64,000 nucleotides of DNA from Leptodactylus fallax. Lineage: Eukaryota > Chordata > Amphibia > Anura > Leptodactylidae. The stretch spans positions 186,001-250,000 of the forward strand of contig CAMRHE010000170.1 of NCBI GenBank assembly GCA_947044405.1, given 5' to 3'. This document shows, piece after piece, positions 22,376 to 32,556 of this stretch. The notes below the pieces were generated by a model. That model was given only the letters and a program-made list of their open reading frames with translations. It had not been told where the DNA came from and did not search any database. Position numbers and translations under genes: made by a program. Numbering within the stretch: position 1 is the stretch's first letter; every line of letters begins with the position of its first letter.

Positions 22376-23028
22376 CTACGCCCAGGTAGGCAAAAGCAAG
22401 GCATGGCAGCCACAATATATTGTAAAAAGCAGTTCCTACCTTGTTGGTGTAATACTGGGGTAGAACTTCCTCAACAGATGTAATACACTGACAAACACCA
22501 ATAAAAAGAATTACAATGAATGGCCAAAAGGATGAGGTACACATAAAGGGAGTACAGACAGTTCAGTCATAAATACTGACCCTAAAAAGACCCTAGCATT
22601 GTAACACTGTTTGGCCCTAAAAACCTAATTCGGAGCCCTGCCCTATTTAGCATGGGAACAAGACCAGAACCTCAACCTGAAATAACCAAGCTCTAAAATG
22701 TACCATATAAGGAGACCAAAAGAGCAAACGCAGGACTGTATACAAAGGATAGGATGGTATAAATCACAACATGCACGTTTCATGTGTTATGGAACACAAT
22801 AGTCGGGGGGATCATATAAAAAACATGCCTCAATTAGCCAGAATCTCATACACGAGGTATGGACACCGTTCATCTAACGTACCCTCAGGCAAGCATACTC
22901 ACACTCCACCTCATAAGTCATCCAAAAAGAGGGACAGCATGGATAGCCAGAGAGTCTCTGCTTAAAGAGCAAGGGATACACCAGGTAGTGTGCCAGTGGT
23001 GCAGCAAGCTCAACTCCATCTTAGCTAG
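22376..23028. other. Unidentified repeat-like sequence, no gene
   Basis: No convincing coding or structural feature. It joins naturally to 26425-26890 when the LTR element between them is removed. Confidence 0.4.
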
Positions 23029-24037
23029 TGTAGGGAACTGCCATTTCTACTAGTATATAATGTATCTGGCTTCTTTGCCCCTGCAGTTTGGCTTCAGAGA
23101 CCCCAGGCATTTAGTGCAAGTTTTGTTTTGTAAATACAGTGAGTCAGACACATGTGAGGCAGAGCTGCTGGGGGGAGAGATGTGAGCAGAGCTGCTGAGC
23201 CAGACATGTTATGTCTGGGGGAGTCTAAGAGCCACTGGTTCCTCTTTACTTCACAGTATATAGTTAGGTATGTGTTACCCCCTATATACTCACAGGACCT
23301 AGCTAGTAACCGTAGTTAGGGATCCATACATATATATATACAGTTCAGGGCAGTGATAGGTTAGGCTTCCGAAGGCCAACTAGCTAGTTAGAGGCCCGGT
23401 GGCACTAGTAGTTTAGCTGGCAGGTTAAGGACTCAGTGTTAGGGTAGTCAGGCCTGCATCTACTGCCGTCACCGTCGCCCTGTTTGCGGCCTGTGAAGAA
23501 TCTCACCATCATCATCATCTCCTGATCGGCTGTCTGTCATCTCCTGGAAGAATCCGAGGATCCACAGTCATCCACAGGGGCCCCTGCATCTCTTCTGTTG
23601 CCTGGAGGTATTGTGCACTGGACTCTTGCTATATATCTATATATATACCCGGGTATATAGCCTAAGACGGTTGAGGACTTGCTGGTTGTTGTAGTATTGC
23701 TGTGTTCTGAGTATATTTTATGTATGTATTATTACCCTGTTGATTCTTATAAAGCTACTGTTATAACCTTATGTGGTATCTGTATGTATTCTTCAGACTG
23801 TGAGATTAGTACAGTGATCCTTGTTAAGGCTACTAACTGTACTTCATGGGTAAGTCCCAGGAAGAGATCCTCCCTGTAATACAGAGGCTCTATCCTGGGT
23901 GGAGGCACTGATATATTTCATATATGTTCCCACTCTTCCCTTCAGCGAAGGCTTCAGGTCCCATTATACACACAGGTCAGCGCCAGAGTCTGTTGCGGGA
24001 GGGATAATACTCATACCCCCCACCAAATAGGGCTACA
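23029..24037 (+). repeat. 5' LTR, PNMA-like-Gag element
   Basis: 1009-bp direct repeat of 25418-26424. It contains a short TA-rich tract near 23330 that is a few bases longer than in the 3' copy, and a tatatata segment near 23640. The short frame inside each LTR (23679-23879 and 26064-26264) is LTR sequence, not a gene. Confidence 0.88.
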
Positions 24038-24038
24038 T

Positions 24039-24058
24039 TTGGAGGCACTGCTGAGATT
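24039..24058 (+). promoter_or_regulatory. Primer-binding site, tRNA-Thr-like
   Basis: TTGGAGGCACTGCTGAGAT starts right after the LTR. It resembles the complement of a tRNA ending GGGGCCTCCA (Thr) with about three mismatches. Confidence 0.5.
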
Positions 24059-24063
24059 TAGAA

Positions 24064-25308
24064 GTGGGAATAATCATTGATATGGAGAAGCGATATAGCT
24101 CAGAGGGGAACCTCCCACTAGCTACTACATGGGATTACCGACCTCCTGTTCCTCCCCTGGTTCAGGTAAAGGAAGAACCCTGCTCAGCCAGTTATCCCCC
24201 CAGTATGGCCGTCGCTAGCAGTTCCTCTAGTGACAGTTCTATTAGCACTTTAGCCAGGCTGACTGAAATGTTAGCTCAGGGCCTGCAGGCCACTCACTAC
24301 AAGAAACTAAAAGTATTCTCTGGTAATGTCCCAGTACCACAAGGGGAGGAAAACTTTGAGATATGGAAAGAACATACTCTCCAATGCCTGAAGGAATGGT
24401 CTTGCTCTGAAGAAGGCAAGCGGCAGCGTATCAGTGAAAGTTTGCGGTCTCCTGCTGCAGAATTGATCCGCTTGTACAGAGACTCTCATGAAGGAGTGAG
24501 TGCATTGGACTATATACAAGTACTGTCTGATCACTTTGAGCCATACTATGACCTTGCCCAGATGGTTGCTGATTACCGAATGGTTCGTCAAAAAGAAGGG
24601 GAAAATGTCTCTACTTTTATTAACCGTTTACAGCTACTTCTTTCACGTCTGGTGTACCACGCAGCTATATCTACTTCAGAGGTAGACGCTATGAGAACCA
24701 GTCAGTTGGTGAGAGGGTTACAACCTCATCATCCTCTTGCTCAAGTACTCAAGGTCTTACTATCTGATAGAGTCCTTCCATTTCCTGACTTAATGAAGTT
24801 AGTGAAGAAACAAGAAGCTGACAGTTTTAGTACCCCTAAGAAAGCGAAAAGCATCTCTAAAGAAGATGTTGTTCCTAATTCAAACAAGGACAAACCAGCG
24901 GAGCGGTCAGAACTTAGACAGTCCGCCACTCCACCCACTGCCACTCAACGGAGGAAGGATGCTAGAACCTGTTATAAATGTGGTCAGACGGGTCATACTG
25001 CCAGACAGTGTACGGAGGACAGTGAGGGATTGGGACACAGTGCTGTCTTCTCTATTCAGAATCAAAGACACCAAAGGAAGGCGGGCCGAGTAAAGACCAG
25101 AGGCGCTATCGCGGGCTCCAGGTCCGTTGTCAAAGTCACTGTCAATGGTCATGCCGCTCCTGCCCTGTTTGATACAGGATCTCAAGTGACCCCAGATTTA
25201 CTACTCAGCCTCATTTATACCATGCTTGGGTGGGTGCAGTGTCCACTTTGGTCAATATGTTACCAATTTTCGCTCCTGCTGGCATGTATACCTATTAACC
25301 TGTTGTGA
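24064..25308 (+). CDS. PNMA-like Gag with truncated protease, 414 aa
   Basis: Uninterrupted frame. Residues ~75-100 contain KLKVFSGNVPVPQGEENFEIWKEH, then LKEW...GKRQRISESLRSPAAELIR, FEPYYDL and YRMVRQKEGENVSTFINRLQ, resembling the capsid of the vertebrate gypsy lineage from which PNMA genes derive. The zinc knuckle is CYKCGQTGHTARQC (complete) near residue 305. Residues ~355-375 (VTVNGHAAPALFDTGSQVT) are the start of a retropepsin with D-T-G. After this the frame enters unrelated 3' sequence and stops, so protease and pol are missing. A capsid-forming Gag may still be encoded. Family assignment rests on motif recall and should be tested by profile search. Confidence 0.75.
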   Translation: MGIIIDMEKRYSSEGNLPLATTWDYRPPVPPLVQVKEEPCSASYPPSMAVASSSSSDSSISTLARLTEMLAQGLQATHYKKLKVFSGNVPVPQGEENFEIWKEHTLQCLKEWSCSEEGKRQRISESLRSPAAELIRLYRDSHEGVSALDYIQVLSDHFEPYYDLAQMVADYRMVRQKEGENVSTFINRLQLLLSRLVYHAAISTSEVDAMRTSQLVRGLQPHHPLAQVLKVLLSDRVLPFPDLMKLVKKQEADSFSTPKKAKSISKEDVVPNSNKDKPAERSELRQSATPPTATQRRKDARTCYKCGQTGHTARQCTEDSEGLGHSAVFSIQNQRHQRKAGRVKTRGAIAGSRSVVKVTVNGHAAPALFDTGSQVTPDLLLSLIYTMLGWVQCPLWSICYQFSLLLACIPINLL

Positions 25309-25417
25309 CTCTGTAAATGCAAAAGCAACCATATTGATATTGTCATTGGTAATGTTGACTGTATACTATGACTTTGTATGTCTTTGACGTGACGTAAAGA
25401 TTTCACCAGAGGGAGAG

Positions 25418-26424
25418 TGTAGGGAACTGCCATTTCTACTAGTATATAATGTATCTGGCTTCTTTGCCCCTGCAGTTTGGCTTCAGAGACCCCAGGCATT
25501 TAGTGCAAGTTTTGTTTTGTAAATACAGTGAGTCAGACACATGTGAGGCAGAGCTGCTGGGGGGAGAGATGTGAGCAGAGCTGCTGAGCCAGACATGTTA
25601 TGTCTGGGGGAGTCTAAGAGCCACTGGTTCCTCTTTACTTCACAGTATATAGTTAGGTATGTGTTACCCCCTATATACTCACAGGACCTAGCTAGTAACT
25701 GTAGTTAGGGATCCATATATATATATAGTTCAGGGCAGTGATAGGTTAGGCTTCCGAAGGCCAACTAGCTAGTTAGAGGCCCGGTGGCACTAGTAGTTTA
25801 GCTGGCAGGTTAAGGACTCAGTGTTAGGGTAGTCAGGCCTGCATCTACTGCCGTCACCGTCGCCCTGTTTGCGGCCTGTGAAGAATCTCACCATCATCAT
25901 CATCTCCTGATCGGCTGTCTGTCATCTCCTGGAAGAATCCGAGGATCCACAGTCATCCACAGGGGCCCCTGCATCTCTTCTGTTGCCTGGAGGTATTGTG
26001 CACTGGACTCTTGCTATATATCTATATATATACCTGGGTATATAACCTAAGACGGTTGAGGACTTGCTGGTTGTTGTAGTATTGCTGTGTTCTGAGTATA
26101 TTTTATGTATGTATTATTACCCTGTTGATTCTTATAAAGCTACTGTTATAACCTTATGTGGTATCTGTATGTATTCTTCAGACTGTGAGATTAGTACAGT
26201 GATCCTTGTTAAGGCTACTAACTGTACTTCATGGGTAAGTCCCAGGAAGAGATCCTCCCTGTAATACAGAGGCTCTATCCTGGGTGGAGGCACTGATATA
26301 TTTCATATATGTTCCCACTCTTCCCTTCAGCGAAGGCTTCAGGTCCCATTATACACACAGGTCAGCGCCAGAGTCTGTTGCGGGAGGGATAATACTCATA
26401 CCCCCCCCCCCAAATAGGGCTACA
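25418..26424 (+). repeat. 3' LTR, PNMA-like-Gag element
   Basis: 1007-bp direct repeat of 23029-24037. It is preceded by the purine-rich ccagagggagag, a plausible polypurine tract. A C-run near 26400 is longer than in the 5' copy. Confidence 0.88.
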
Positions 26425-26890
26425 CTTGTTTAAATAGGCTGGTGTATTGTGAACTCTGCCCCCCTCAAACTCAGCATAAACTAGTCGTGCACCTGTCAAA
26501 AATTGGAGGTTACAGAGTGGCATGCGCAGAAGTAGTCATAAACCTACACGCATACTATGCACACACAGGAGTTAACCCGCTGCTAGAGAAGCAGCAGAGA
26601 TAATGTTCCTTCACCAATATTACAGGAAAATCTGTGCATGCCCGGACCAAAAACGGAGCGTGCATGCACAGATGCCCTGCTCTACATCCTCGCACACCCG
26701 ACACAAAGAAGCCTTGGCCAGCCAGTGGGGGCGCAGTTGAGCCTCTGAATGTACATATTCAGGGGATCAAAAGTGACTCTTAAAAATCAATACATGTATA
26801 AGGGTCACTCCCAAAAAGAATATACCTAGACAGAGACACAACTCAACTACCAAACCTAGATATGTAATTACTATAAATAACTACCCTAGG
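26425..26890. other. Unidentified repeat-like sequence, no gene
   Basis: Right-hand continuation of the sequence at 22376-23028. No gene, RNA or terminal repeat was recognised. Confidence 0.4.
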
Positions 26891-27327
26891 CAGGGCCGGT
26901 TTTAGACAAACTGTGGCCCTGGGCAAAATTAAAAGTGGGGCCCCAAATGCTGATATACCAACAATGCCATCATATTTCCAGTGACAGCCCCTTTAATAAC
27001 GCTCCCTTTCTGCCCCCAAAACAGTAACAATCACCCCCCCTTAATGCCCACACAATTCAAAAACTTTGTACCACCTAATAGATTTTTGCACCCCCTTATC
27101 AGTTATTATAGCGCCTCCTTATATATAATAGTCCCTGCTTATAAACAGTGCCCCATATCAGTAATAGCCGCCCCCATAAATAACAGTTCACCTTATAAAT
27201 AATAGTCCACATTATCAATATTAGCCCTCTTATAAATAATAGCCTCATTAACAATACCCTCCTTATAAAGTTTCCCTCTTATAAATAAAAGTGACCACAT
27301 TATAATAGCCACCACTATACAGTATAT
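26891..27327. mobile_element. End of a hAT-like element with degenerate 'cttataataatag' repeats
   Basis: CAGGGCCGGTTTTAG at 26891 is a hAT-type terminus. Downstream are short degenerate tandem repeats of cttataaataatag. The same repeat reappears at 34188-34346, 35950-36054 and 42606-42708, between later insertions, so one element was broken repeatedly. The other terminus was not found. Confidence 0.55.
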
Positions 27328-27777
27328 TGTGATAATTTGGGGGGATTAATCTCAATGGCGGCAGACTCCTGGACCCGACAGGGGTGTTTGTGGTACTAGG
27401 CGCCGGAGAAGCAGCATTCAGACGGTGCCAATTCAAAGCAAAATGGCTTTTATTCAGCTTAGGAAACTGTAACATAAACAAAATAATAAACGACCTAGGC
27501 CAAACATAGGCCCTATCTTACTGCTTGCTCCCTGACTGATCTCTGGGGCAACAAGCAGCCTGGCTCAGTCAGTCCTCTCAGGACCCCAGCCCTCTGGGAA
27601 CAGACCGCCTTGTCTGTCTCCAACTGGGTCCCCGACTTCCTGCAGGTTTTCACAGCCCTCTCTCCGGCTGCAGACACTCTGTCTGGAGTTGGTGCCCCAC
27701 CCATAGGTGAGGCTGAGGGCCTTTTCAGGCCTGACCCTGGGTCGCTCAATAGCGCCCTCTGGGTTCACACAATCACA
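27328..27777 (-). repeat. 3' LTR of host-gene-capturing element
   Basis: 450-bp direct repeat of 32107-32535, with roughly 17 bp near 27550 absent from the other copy. The last ~85 codons of the hnRNP U-like frame read through into it. Confidence 0.85.
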
Positions 27778-28827
27778 TACCCTCACCCTCAGCTCACTAC
27801 CCATGGGGTGAGCTACAATGGGACGAGACATATTAGATCGTAGTCCCTCTTCAACCATGTATGCCTGTCCTGTGATTGTCCACATGTCCCAATCTGGCGG
27901 TCTCATTTTCCATATTCTGGCTACTCGACATTTCCGGTTTCTCCACCCTTCAAATGCTACGCCAAGATCCTGGCCATTCTTTACAAAAGCAAGTTTTTCT
28001 TCATCACCTTCAAAATTCGCCATACAGAAGATCACATCATTTTCATCATGTTTCTTGACATAATCTTCAGCCACCCCATTGCATGACTTTGAGCCCTTTA
28101 GTGAATAGCCGTAGGAATTTTCATCTTCACTTCTGCATGCAAATGACGACTGTTCAGTCTCTGCACTAGAATCTCTACCACGGTTACTTCCACTAGTTAG
28201 GGACATAGCAATACTGTATCTCAGCCTCTTCTTGTTGCTAATAGCAGCAGGCGGTAAAACAATTTCTGCCTCTTCTCTTCTTTTTGGGTTGACTGTATTA
28301 CTCCCTGACTCCCGCTTCACAGATAACATGGAGTCATTATTCACCATTTGTCCACCAAACATTTGGCTAGAGACAGGCACAGCAACACCTTTATCCACAA
28401 TGGCTTCAGACATTTTATCTGTTGAGACGATATACGCATGGTCAGTCTTTTTACGGACTCTTGTTCCACACTTTTGATGACCCTTCATCTTATTTACCAT
28501 CTCACAGCCCTCGTAGCGCTGGACCTCATTGGTTTGAAGCTGGACCCACTCTGTCCCAGGCAGCGTGTGACCAATCACAGTTTCTTCTTCTGTTGGACCT
28601 TCTTTGGCCTCCTTACATTTTGCAGGAAGTCCACCTTTAGCAGCATCTTCCTGGGGAACTATACCATCCACTTGATGTTTTACAGAATCAAGTGGTTCCA
28701 TCCTAATCGAATCATTGGTATCAACACCAGTGGACAGGTCACTCATGTCTGTCTGCCTTAATGGTTCTCCTTTCTCTGCCTCTATGCTGGCAGCTTTCTC
28801 CAATTCTAAACGCCTTCTGTAGCGCAC
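27565..28827 (-). CDS. Frame with hnRNP U-like SPRY segment
   Basis: Open for 420 codons from a non-ATG position (a Met occurs at about residue 27). Residues ~236-294 contain [22 protein letters not shown] and [10 protein letters not shown] in the order and spacing of the hnRNP U SPRY domain; later SPRY strands and the kinase-like domain are missing. Residues 30-230 are Glu/Lys-rich and unrecognised. After the SPRY piece the frame passes through element sequence and into the 3' LTR (from [12 protein letters not shown] onward). hnRNP U is a nuclear RNA- and scaffold-binding protein; a truncated SPRY alone would not be expected to keep that role. Captured-gene origin is strongly suggested by motif identity and lack of introns. 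Confidence 0.65.
   Translation of the reverse strand: MRYRRRLELEKAASIEAEKGEPLRQTDMSDLSTGVDTNDSIRMEPLDSVKHQVDGIVPQEDAAKGGLPAKCKEAKEGPTEEETVIGHTLPGTEWVQLQTNEVQRYEGCEMVNKMKGHQKCGTRVRKKTDHAYIVSTDKMSEAIVDKGVAVPVSSQMFGGQMVNNDSMLSVKRESGSNTVNPKRREEAEIVLPPAAISNKKRLRYSIAMSLTSGSNRGRDSSAETEQSSFACRSEDENSYGYSLKGSKSCNGVAEDYVKKHDENDVIFCMANFEGDEEKLAFVKNGQDLGVAFEGWRNRKCRVARIWKMRPPDWDMWTITGQAYMVEEGLRSNMSRPIVAHPMGSELRVRVCDCVNPEGAIERPRVRPEKALSLTYGWGTNSRQSVCSRREGCENLQEVGDPVGDRQGGLFPEGWGPERTD
27778..27795 (-). promoter_or_regulatory. Polypurine tract
   Basis: Minus-strand GAGCTGAGGGTGAGGGTA directly precedes the 3' LTR; positions 9-26 show the same tract with one change. Confidence 0.75.
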
Positions 28828-29101
28828 AAATCTCTGATTCCAGCTCTAGAACTTTCTTCGCGGCCACACTCTTCTGAGTAACCTCCGTCTCAGTTTTTAC
28901 TAGTGCACCTTGCAGCTCTGATTCTTCAGATGTTAACAGGCTCTGCAGCGAGTCTTTCTCAGCTTCTAGTGCTGCCAGCTTTGAAGATAGTGCAGATGCC
29001 GACTGTTTTGTATTGGATAAAGACTGCTGCAATCGATCCTCTTCTTCTCTTTTTAACTGTTCTATCTGAAAAGTGTGCTCTTCCAACTTTTCCTCTTCCA
29101 C
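28739..29101 (-). pseudogene. Coiled-coil segment between the two captured regions
   Basis: About 100 residues with strong heptad character ([45 protein letters not shown]). Source gene not recognised; myosin, kinectin-like or other rod proteins are possible. Near 28815 it is overlapped by the hnRNP U-like frame, suggesting a frameshift joining the two. It is separated from the myosin-like frame by a stop and about 45 bp. Confidence 0.5.
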
Positions 29102-29147
29102 CGGTGGCTCTGGGGACTTGCTTCATTTATTTTCCACAATACACTCT

Positions 29148-30994
29148 TTATCTTTTTGATTCATCAAAGCTTAGAAGTATAGAAGACATAGTCGGTTTGC
29201 TTTCCTCTTTGTTTGAGAAACAGAAGCTCTGTACTGCAATATCTTCTCCTTCTGCACGAGGGCCATACTGTACACCCTCACATAATAGATCACGCTGAAC
29301 TACATTTTCTGGTATGACTTTAGCAACTGTCACATCATATATTGGAATGGTTTCTTTATAAGACTTCCATATTTGCTCATCACATCCTTGCATATCTCTC
29401 TCAAACTGTGCCTTCATTTCTTTTACTTGCTGTTCCAATGCCCTCTTAGACTTTTCCAATTCATGAACATTCTTCCCAACATCATCCTTGGAGCTAACCA
29501 AATCCTCCATTTCAGTGTGCAGTTGCTTGTTGAGCCTCTCTAACTCGGCCTTCAATTTAAGGGCCTCTTCTAGGGAGCGAGCCAAGGCAAGAGCTTTGGT
29601 CTCTTTTTCACGAGCCTTTGCTTCAGCACGGTCACGTTCTTCTGCATATCTAGCAGAAAGAGTCTTCTCTTCACCAAGCAGCTGATCAAACTTTTTCTGC
29701 TTCTTCTCCAAATTTGACACAATCTGACGTTGATGATCAAGATCTACACCTATATCTTCTAGTTCCTGCTGAAGTCTAGTTTTCGTCTTTTCAAGTTCAA
29801 ACCGTTGATTTGTAGCTTCTAGCTCCTTTTGCAACTTTCTCTTTAGTTCTTCAACAGAGTCCAAGGACCCAATACTATCCTCCATTTTTTTCTTCATATC
29901 AGTCACCTGAGCCTGCAGTGTTGAAATCTGCTTTGTCAAATCTCTTTTTGCTTCCTCCGCTTCCTCTAGTTGCTCAAGGAAACCATTTTTCTCATCTTCC
30001 ATTTGTTTTAGTTTTGTACTAAGGTCAAGCTTCTGACGAGTTTCTTCTTGCAAAAGTTCCTGAGTGTCCTGAAGCTGAGATTCTAGTGTAGAAAAATTTT
30101 TGGAAAGTTTGATAAACTTGCTGTCTGCTTGAAAAAGAAGCCTTGTGACATTATCCAATTCCACCTGCAGTCCGTTTGCCTTGTCTAGCAGCTCTGCTCG
30201 AAACCTGTCCCCTTCTGTGACTTTTAGTTGCAGCTCTTGAAGTTGAGTCTCTACTTTTTTGTGACTTTCCTGTAAGGTTTGCACTTTTTGAGCATGGACA
30301 GACGACATCTCCATCAATTCTTCGTCTTTATTTGGCACCAAAACAGACAATTTTTCATTATCTTCACAAGATCCTGAGAGCGCCCTCTCCAGGCTACCTT
30401 TTGTAGCTGTGAGTTCCATTTCTCTTTGTTCCAGAACTCCATTGTTTAGGCAAAACTGCTTTATTTTATCAGTTAAGGCAGCCACAAGTTTGTCACCCTT
30501 CCTGACTTGGTCCTCCTGACGCTGCAATTGCTCCTCAAGCACTTTATTACATAGAATGCATTTCCTTCCTGCAAACTCCTTCTCTGTGACACAGTTCATT
30601 CCAGGCAAACCCAGCACCACATTTTCACAATGACTAGGATATGAACTCTTTATAGTCTCAAGCTCTTTCTTTAACTTAAGATTCTCTTTTTCTGATACCT
30701 CAAGTTGCCATTTCCAATCAGATATTTCATCCTCATAAATGAACTTGATGGTTTTAATCTCATCTTGAGGCTGCTGCACCACAATATTTTCATCTTTGGC
30801 GCCTTGATGCACTCCAGTATGAGACATACAGTCAGCAGAGACATATTCCTTCATAGACCAGAAGTGCTTCAGAAAAACTAAGTCACTCTCATGCAACTCA
30901 TCATCTTTACTTGCACTCCACATGCTCTGTTCCGGGTTTTGTGTCTCTCTGCATTCAGACTGCTGCACTAATAAACCTGAGCATAACTTCTCTG
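29148..30994 (-). CDS. Myosin II heavy-chain rod-like frame (captured)
   Basis: Sense frame open across this whole span without introns. The part from about 30290 down to 29390 (~290 codons) aligns by eye to the nonmuscle/smooth-muscle myosin II rod: [85 protein letters not shown]. Two in-frame gaps relative to the family are apparent (before [10 protein letters not shown] and before MKAQFERD). Upstream (30290-30994) is another coiled-coil-rich stretch with [11 protein letters not shown], not myosin and not recognised. The last ~65 codons (from [13 protein letters not shown]) are also unrecognised. Motor head absent, so it could only act as a rod fragment. The upstream frame continues into a later hAT-like insertion and has no clear native start. 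Confidence 0.7.
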
Positions 30995-31690
30995 CAGTGG
31001 CGTAACTAGGAATGGCTGGGCCCCAAGGCGAACATTTGACATGGCCCCCCCCCCCGAACCACTGCCCCCGATCGCCCCCCCCCAAAAAAAAAAAAGTCCT
31101 GTGCACACTATTATGTGCCATAGTGGCTCCTACACACAGTATTATGCCCCATAGTGGCCCCTGCACACAGTATTATGCCCCATAGTGGCCCCTGCACACA
31201 GTATCATGCCCCATAGTGGCCCCTGCACACAGTATCATGTCCCATAGTGGCCCCTGCACACAGTATCATGCCCCATAGTGGCCCCTGCACACAGTATCAT
31301 GTCCCATAGTGGCCCCTGCACACAGTATCATGTCCCATAGTGGCCCATGCACACAGTATCATGTCCCATAGTGGCCCCTGCACACAGTATTATGCCCCAT
31401 AGTGGCCCCTGCACACAGTATCATGCCCCATAGTGGCCCCTGCACACAGTATCATGTCCCATAGTGGCCCCTGCACACAGTATCATGCCCCATAGTGGCC
31501 CCTGCACACAGTATCATGTCCCATAGTGGCCCCTGCACACAGTATCATGTCCCATAGTGGCCCCTGCACAGACCCCAGAGTATAATGATCGGAGACCCAG
31601 GGGAGGATACAAACAAAAAAAAACAACGTTGCTTACCTGTTCCTCGCTCTGGTCCACTCCCTGCTACTTCGCCCTTCTTCAATGTTGGAC
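30995..31690 (-). mobile_element. hAT-like insertion with minisatellite inside the capturing element
   Basis: CAGTGGCGTAACTAGG at 30995 matches the terminus at 9446 in reverse, followed by the same internal sequence (ggccccaaggcgaacatttgacatgg), then a minisatellite and agtataatgatcggagaccc. The far terminus was not found, so the right limit is approximate. It separates the long coding region from the element's 5' LTR side. Confidence 0.65.
31107..31575. repeat. 31-bp minisatellite, about 15 copies
   Basis: Unit 'cagtatcatgccccatagtggcccctgcaca' shown in two parts: cagtatcatgcccca then tagtggcccctgcaca. Copies are near-identical, alternating atcatgtccc and attatgcccc. Related to 8985-9370 and 44700-45260. 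Confidence 0.9.
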
Positions 31691-32106
31691 CAGTCACATG
31701 TATTCAAACAGTTAACTTATGTGGCACTACAACAACCAGCATTTTCTTCTGTCTTCCACAGAAAACACCAACATGGCATCATAGCCTTTCACATAGACGG
31801 TTTGCAATATCCAGCTTCTACACACATTGCTTACTTTCTTGCCATCAGCAAGCACTTTACAGACTTCTGAGCCACAGTATACACAAAGTCCATTCCCTGG
31901 ATTCCTCTTTCAGAGTTTTACTCTCACCAGTTTTTGCACACACTTTGCTATGTTGCAGTTCCACTCACCCCCTCCTGGGTTTCTCAGTTGAAATCACAGA
32001 TTTCTTCCAGCTATAGGCCACAATGCACACTTAGCAGTACGACAGTCACCAAACACTTGTCCAGGACTTGTGTGGATCTCTTTATGCCCGCATCCGTAGC
32101 ACCATA
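31691..32106 (-). other. Leader region of the capturing element, no gene
   Basis: Non-coding sequence between the hAT-like insertion and the 5' LTR. Next to the LTR, minus-strand TATGGTGCTACGGATGCGGG is where a primer-binding site should be; TGGTGC would pair with a tRNA ending GCACCA, but I could not name the tRNA. Confidence 0.45.
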
Positions 32107-32535
32107 TGTGATAATTTGGGGGGATTAATCTCAATGGCGGCAGACTCCTGGACCCGACAGGGGTGTTTGTGGTACTGGGCGCCGGAGAAGCAGCATTCAG
32201 ACGGTGCCAATTCAAAGCAAAATGGTTTTTATTCAGCTTAGGAAACTGTAACATAAACAAAATAATAACCTAGGCGACACATAGGCCCTACCTTACTGCT
32301 TCCTCCCTGACTGATCTCTGGGGCAGTCAGTCCTCTCAGGACCCCAGCCCTCTGGGAACAGACCGCCTTGTCTGTCTCCAACTGGGTCCCCGACTTCCTG
32401 CAGGTTTTCACAGCCCTCTCTCCGGCTGCAGACACTCTGTCTGGAGTTGGTGCCCCACCCATAGGTGTGGCTGAGGGCCTTTTCAGGCCTGAACCTGGGT
32501 TGCTCAATAGCGCCCTCTGGGTTCACACACTCACA
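32107..32535 (-). repeat. 5' LTR of host-gene-capturing element
   Basis: 429-bp direct repeat of 27328-27777. Its outer end CTCACA is followed by atat and a TA microsatellite leading into the next Tc1 element. Confidence 0.85.
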
Positions 32536-32556
32536 ATATATATATATATATATATA

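Larger units (their letters stand above)
23029..26424 (+). mobile_element. Non-autonomous gypsy-type LTR element with PNMA-like Gag
   Basis: Direct LTRs 23029-24037 (1009 bp) and 25418-26424 (1007 bp), TGTAG...CTACA, differ by only a few bases by eye. A primer-binding site follows the 5' LTR. The 1.4 kb interior encodes Gag and the first residues of protease, then jumps to a short 3' stretch; pol is deleted. Flanking tetramers are ctag (23025-23028) and cttg (26425-26428), compatible with a 4-bp duplication with one change. Confidence 0.88.
27328..32535 (-). mobile_element. LTR retroelement carrying host-derived myosin and hnRNP U sequence
   Basis: Direct LTRs 27328-27777 and 32107-32535 bracket 4.3 kb. 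Sense is minus: poly(A) signals (tttatt on plus) lie at 27448-27453 and 32228-32233, and a purine tract abuts the 3' LTR. Flanks are atat on both sides (27324-27327, 32536-32539), a 4-bp duplication in TA-rich DNA. The interior has no reverse transcriptase, integrase or protease. Instead, on the sense strand, it has intronless frames resembling the myosin II rod, another coiled coil and the hnRNP U SPRY domain. A hAT-like insertion (30995-about 31690) lies near its 5' end. I infer a non-autonomous element that captured cellular mRNA sequence by recombination during reverse transcription. Confidence 0.8.

Noticed and set aside
23679..23879. Identical 66-codon frames in both LTRs (23679 and 26064)
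   Set aside because: They are identical because the LTRs are; no domain or start context suggests a gene.
29148..30994. A genuine host myosin gene locus
   Set aside because: No introns or splice sites across ~290 rod codons, no motor head, and the segment sits between direct LTRs with flanking duplications.
31107..31575. CRISPR-like array (regular ~31-bp repeats)
   Set aside because: Units are contiguous with no spacers and the genome is eukaryotic.
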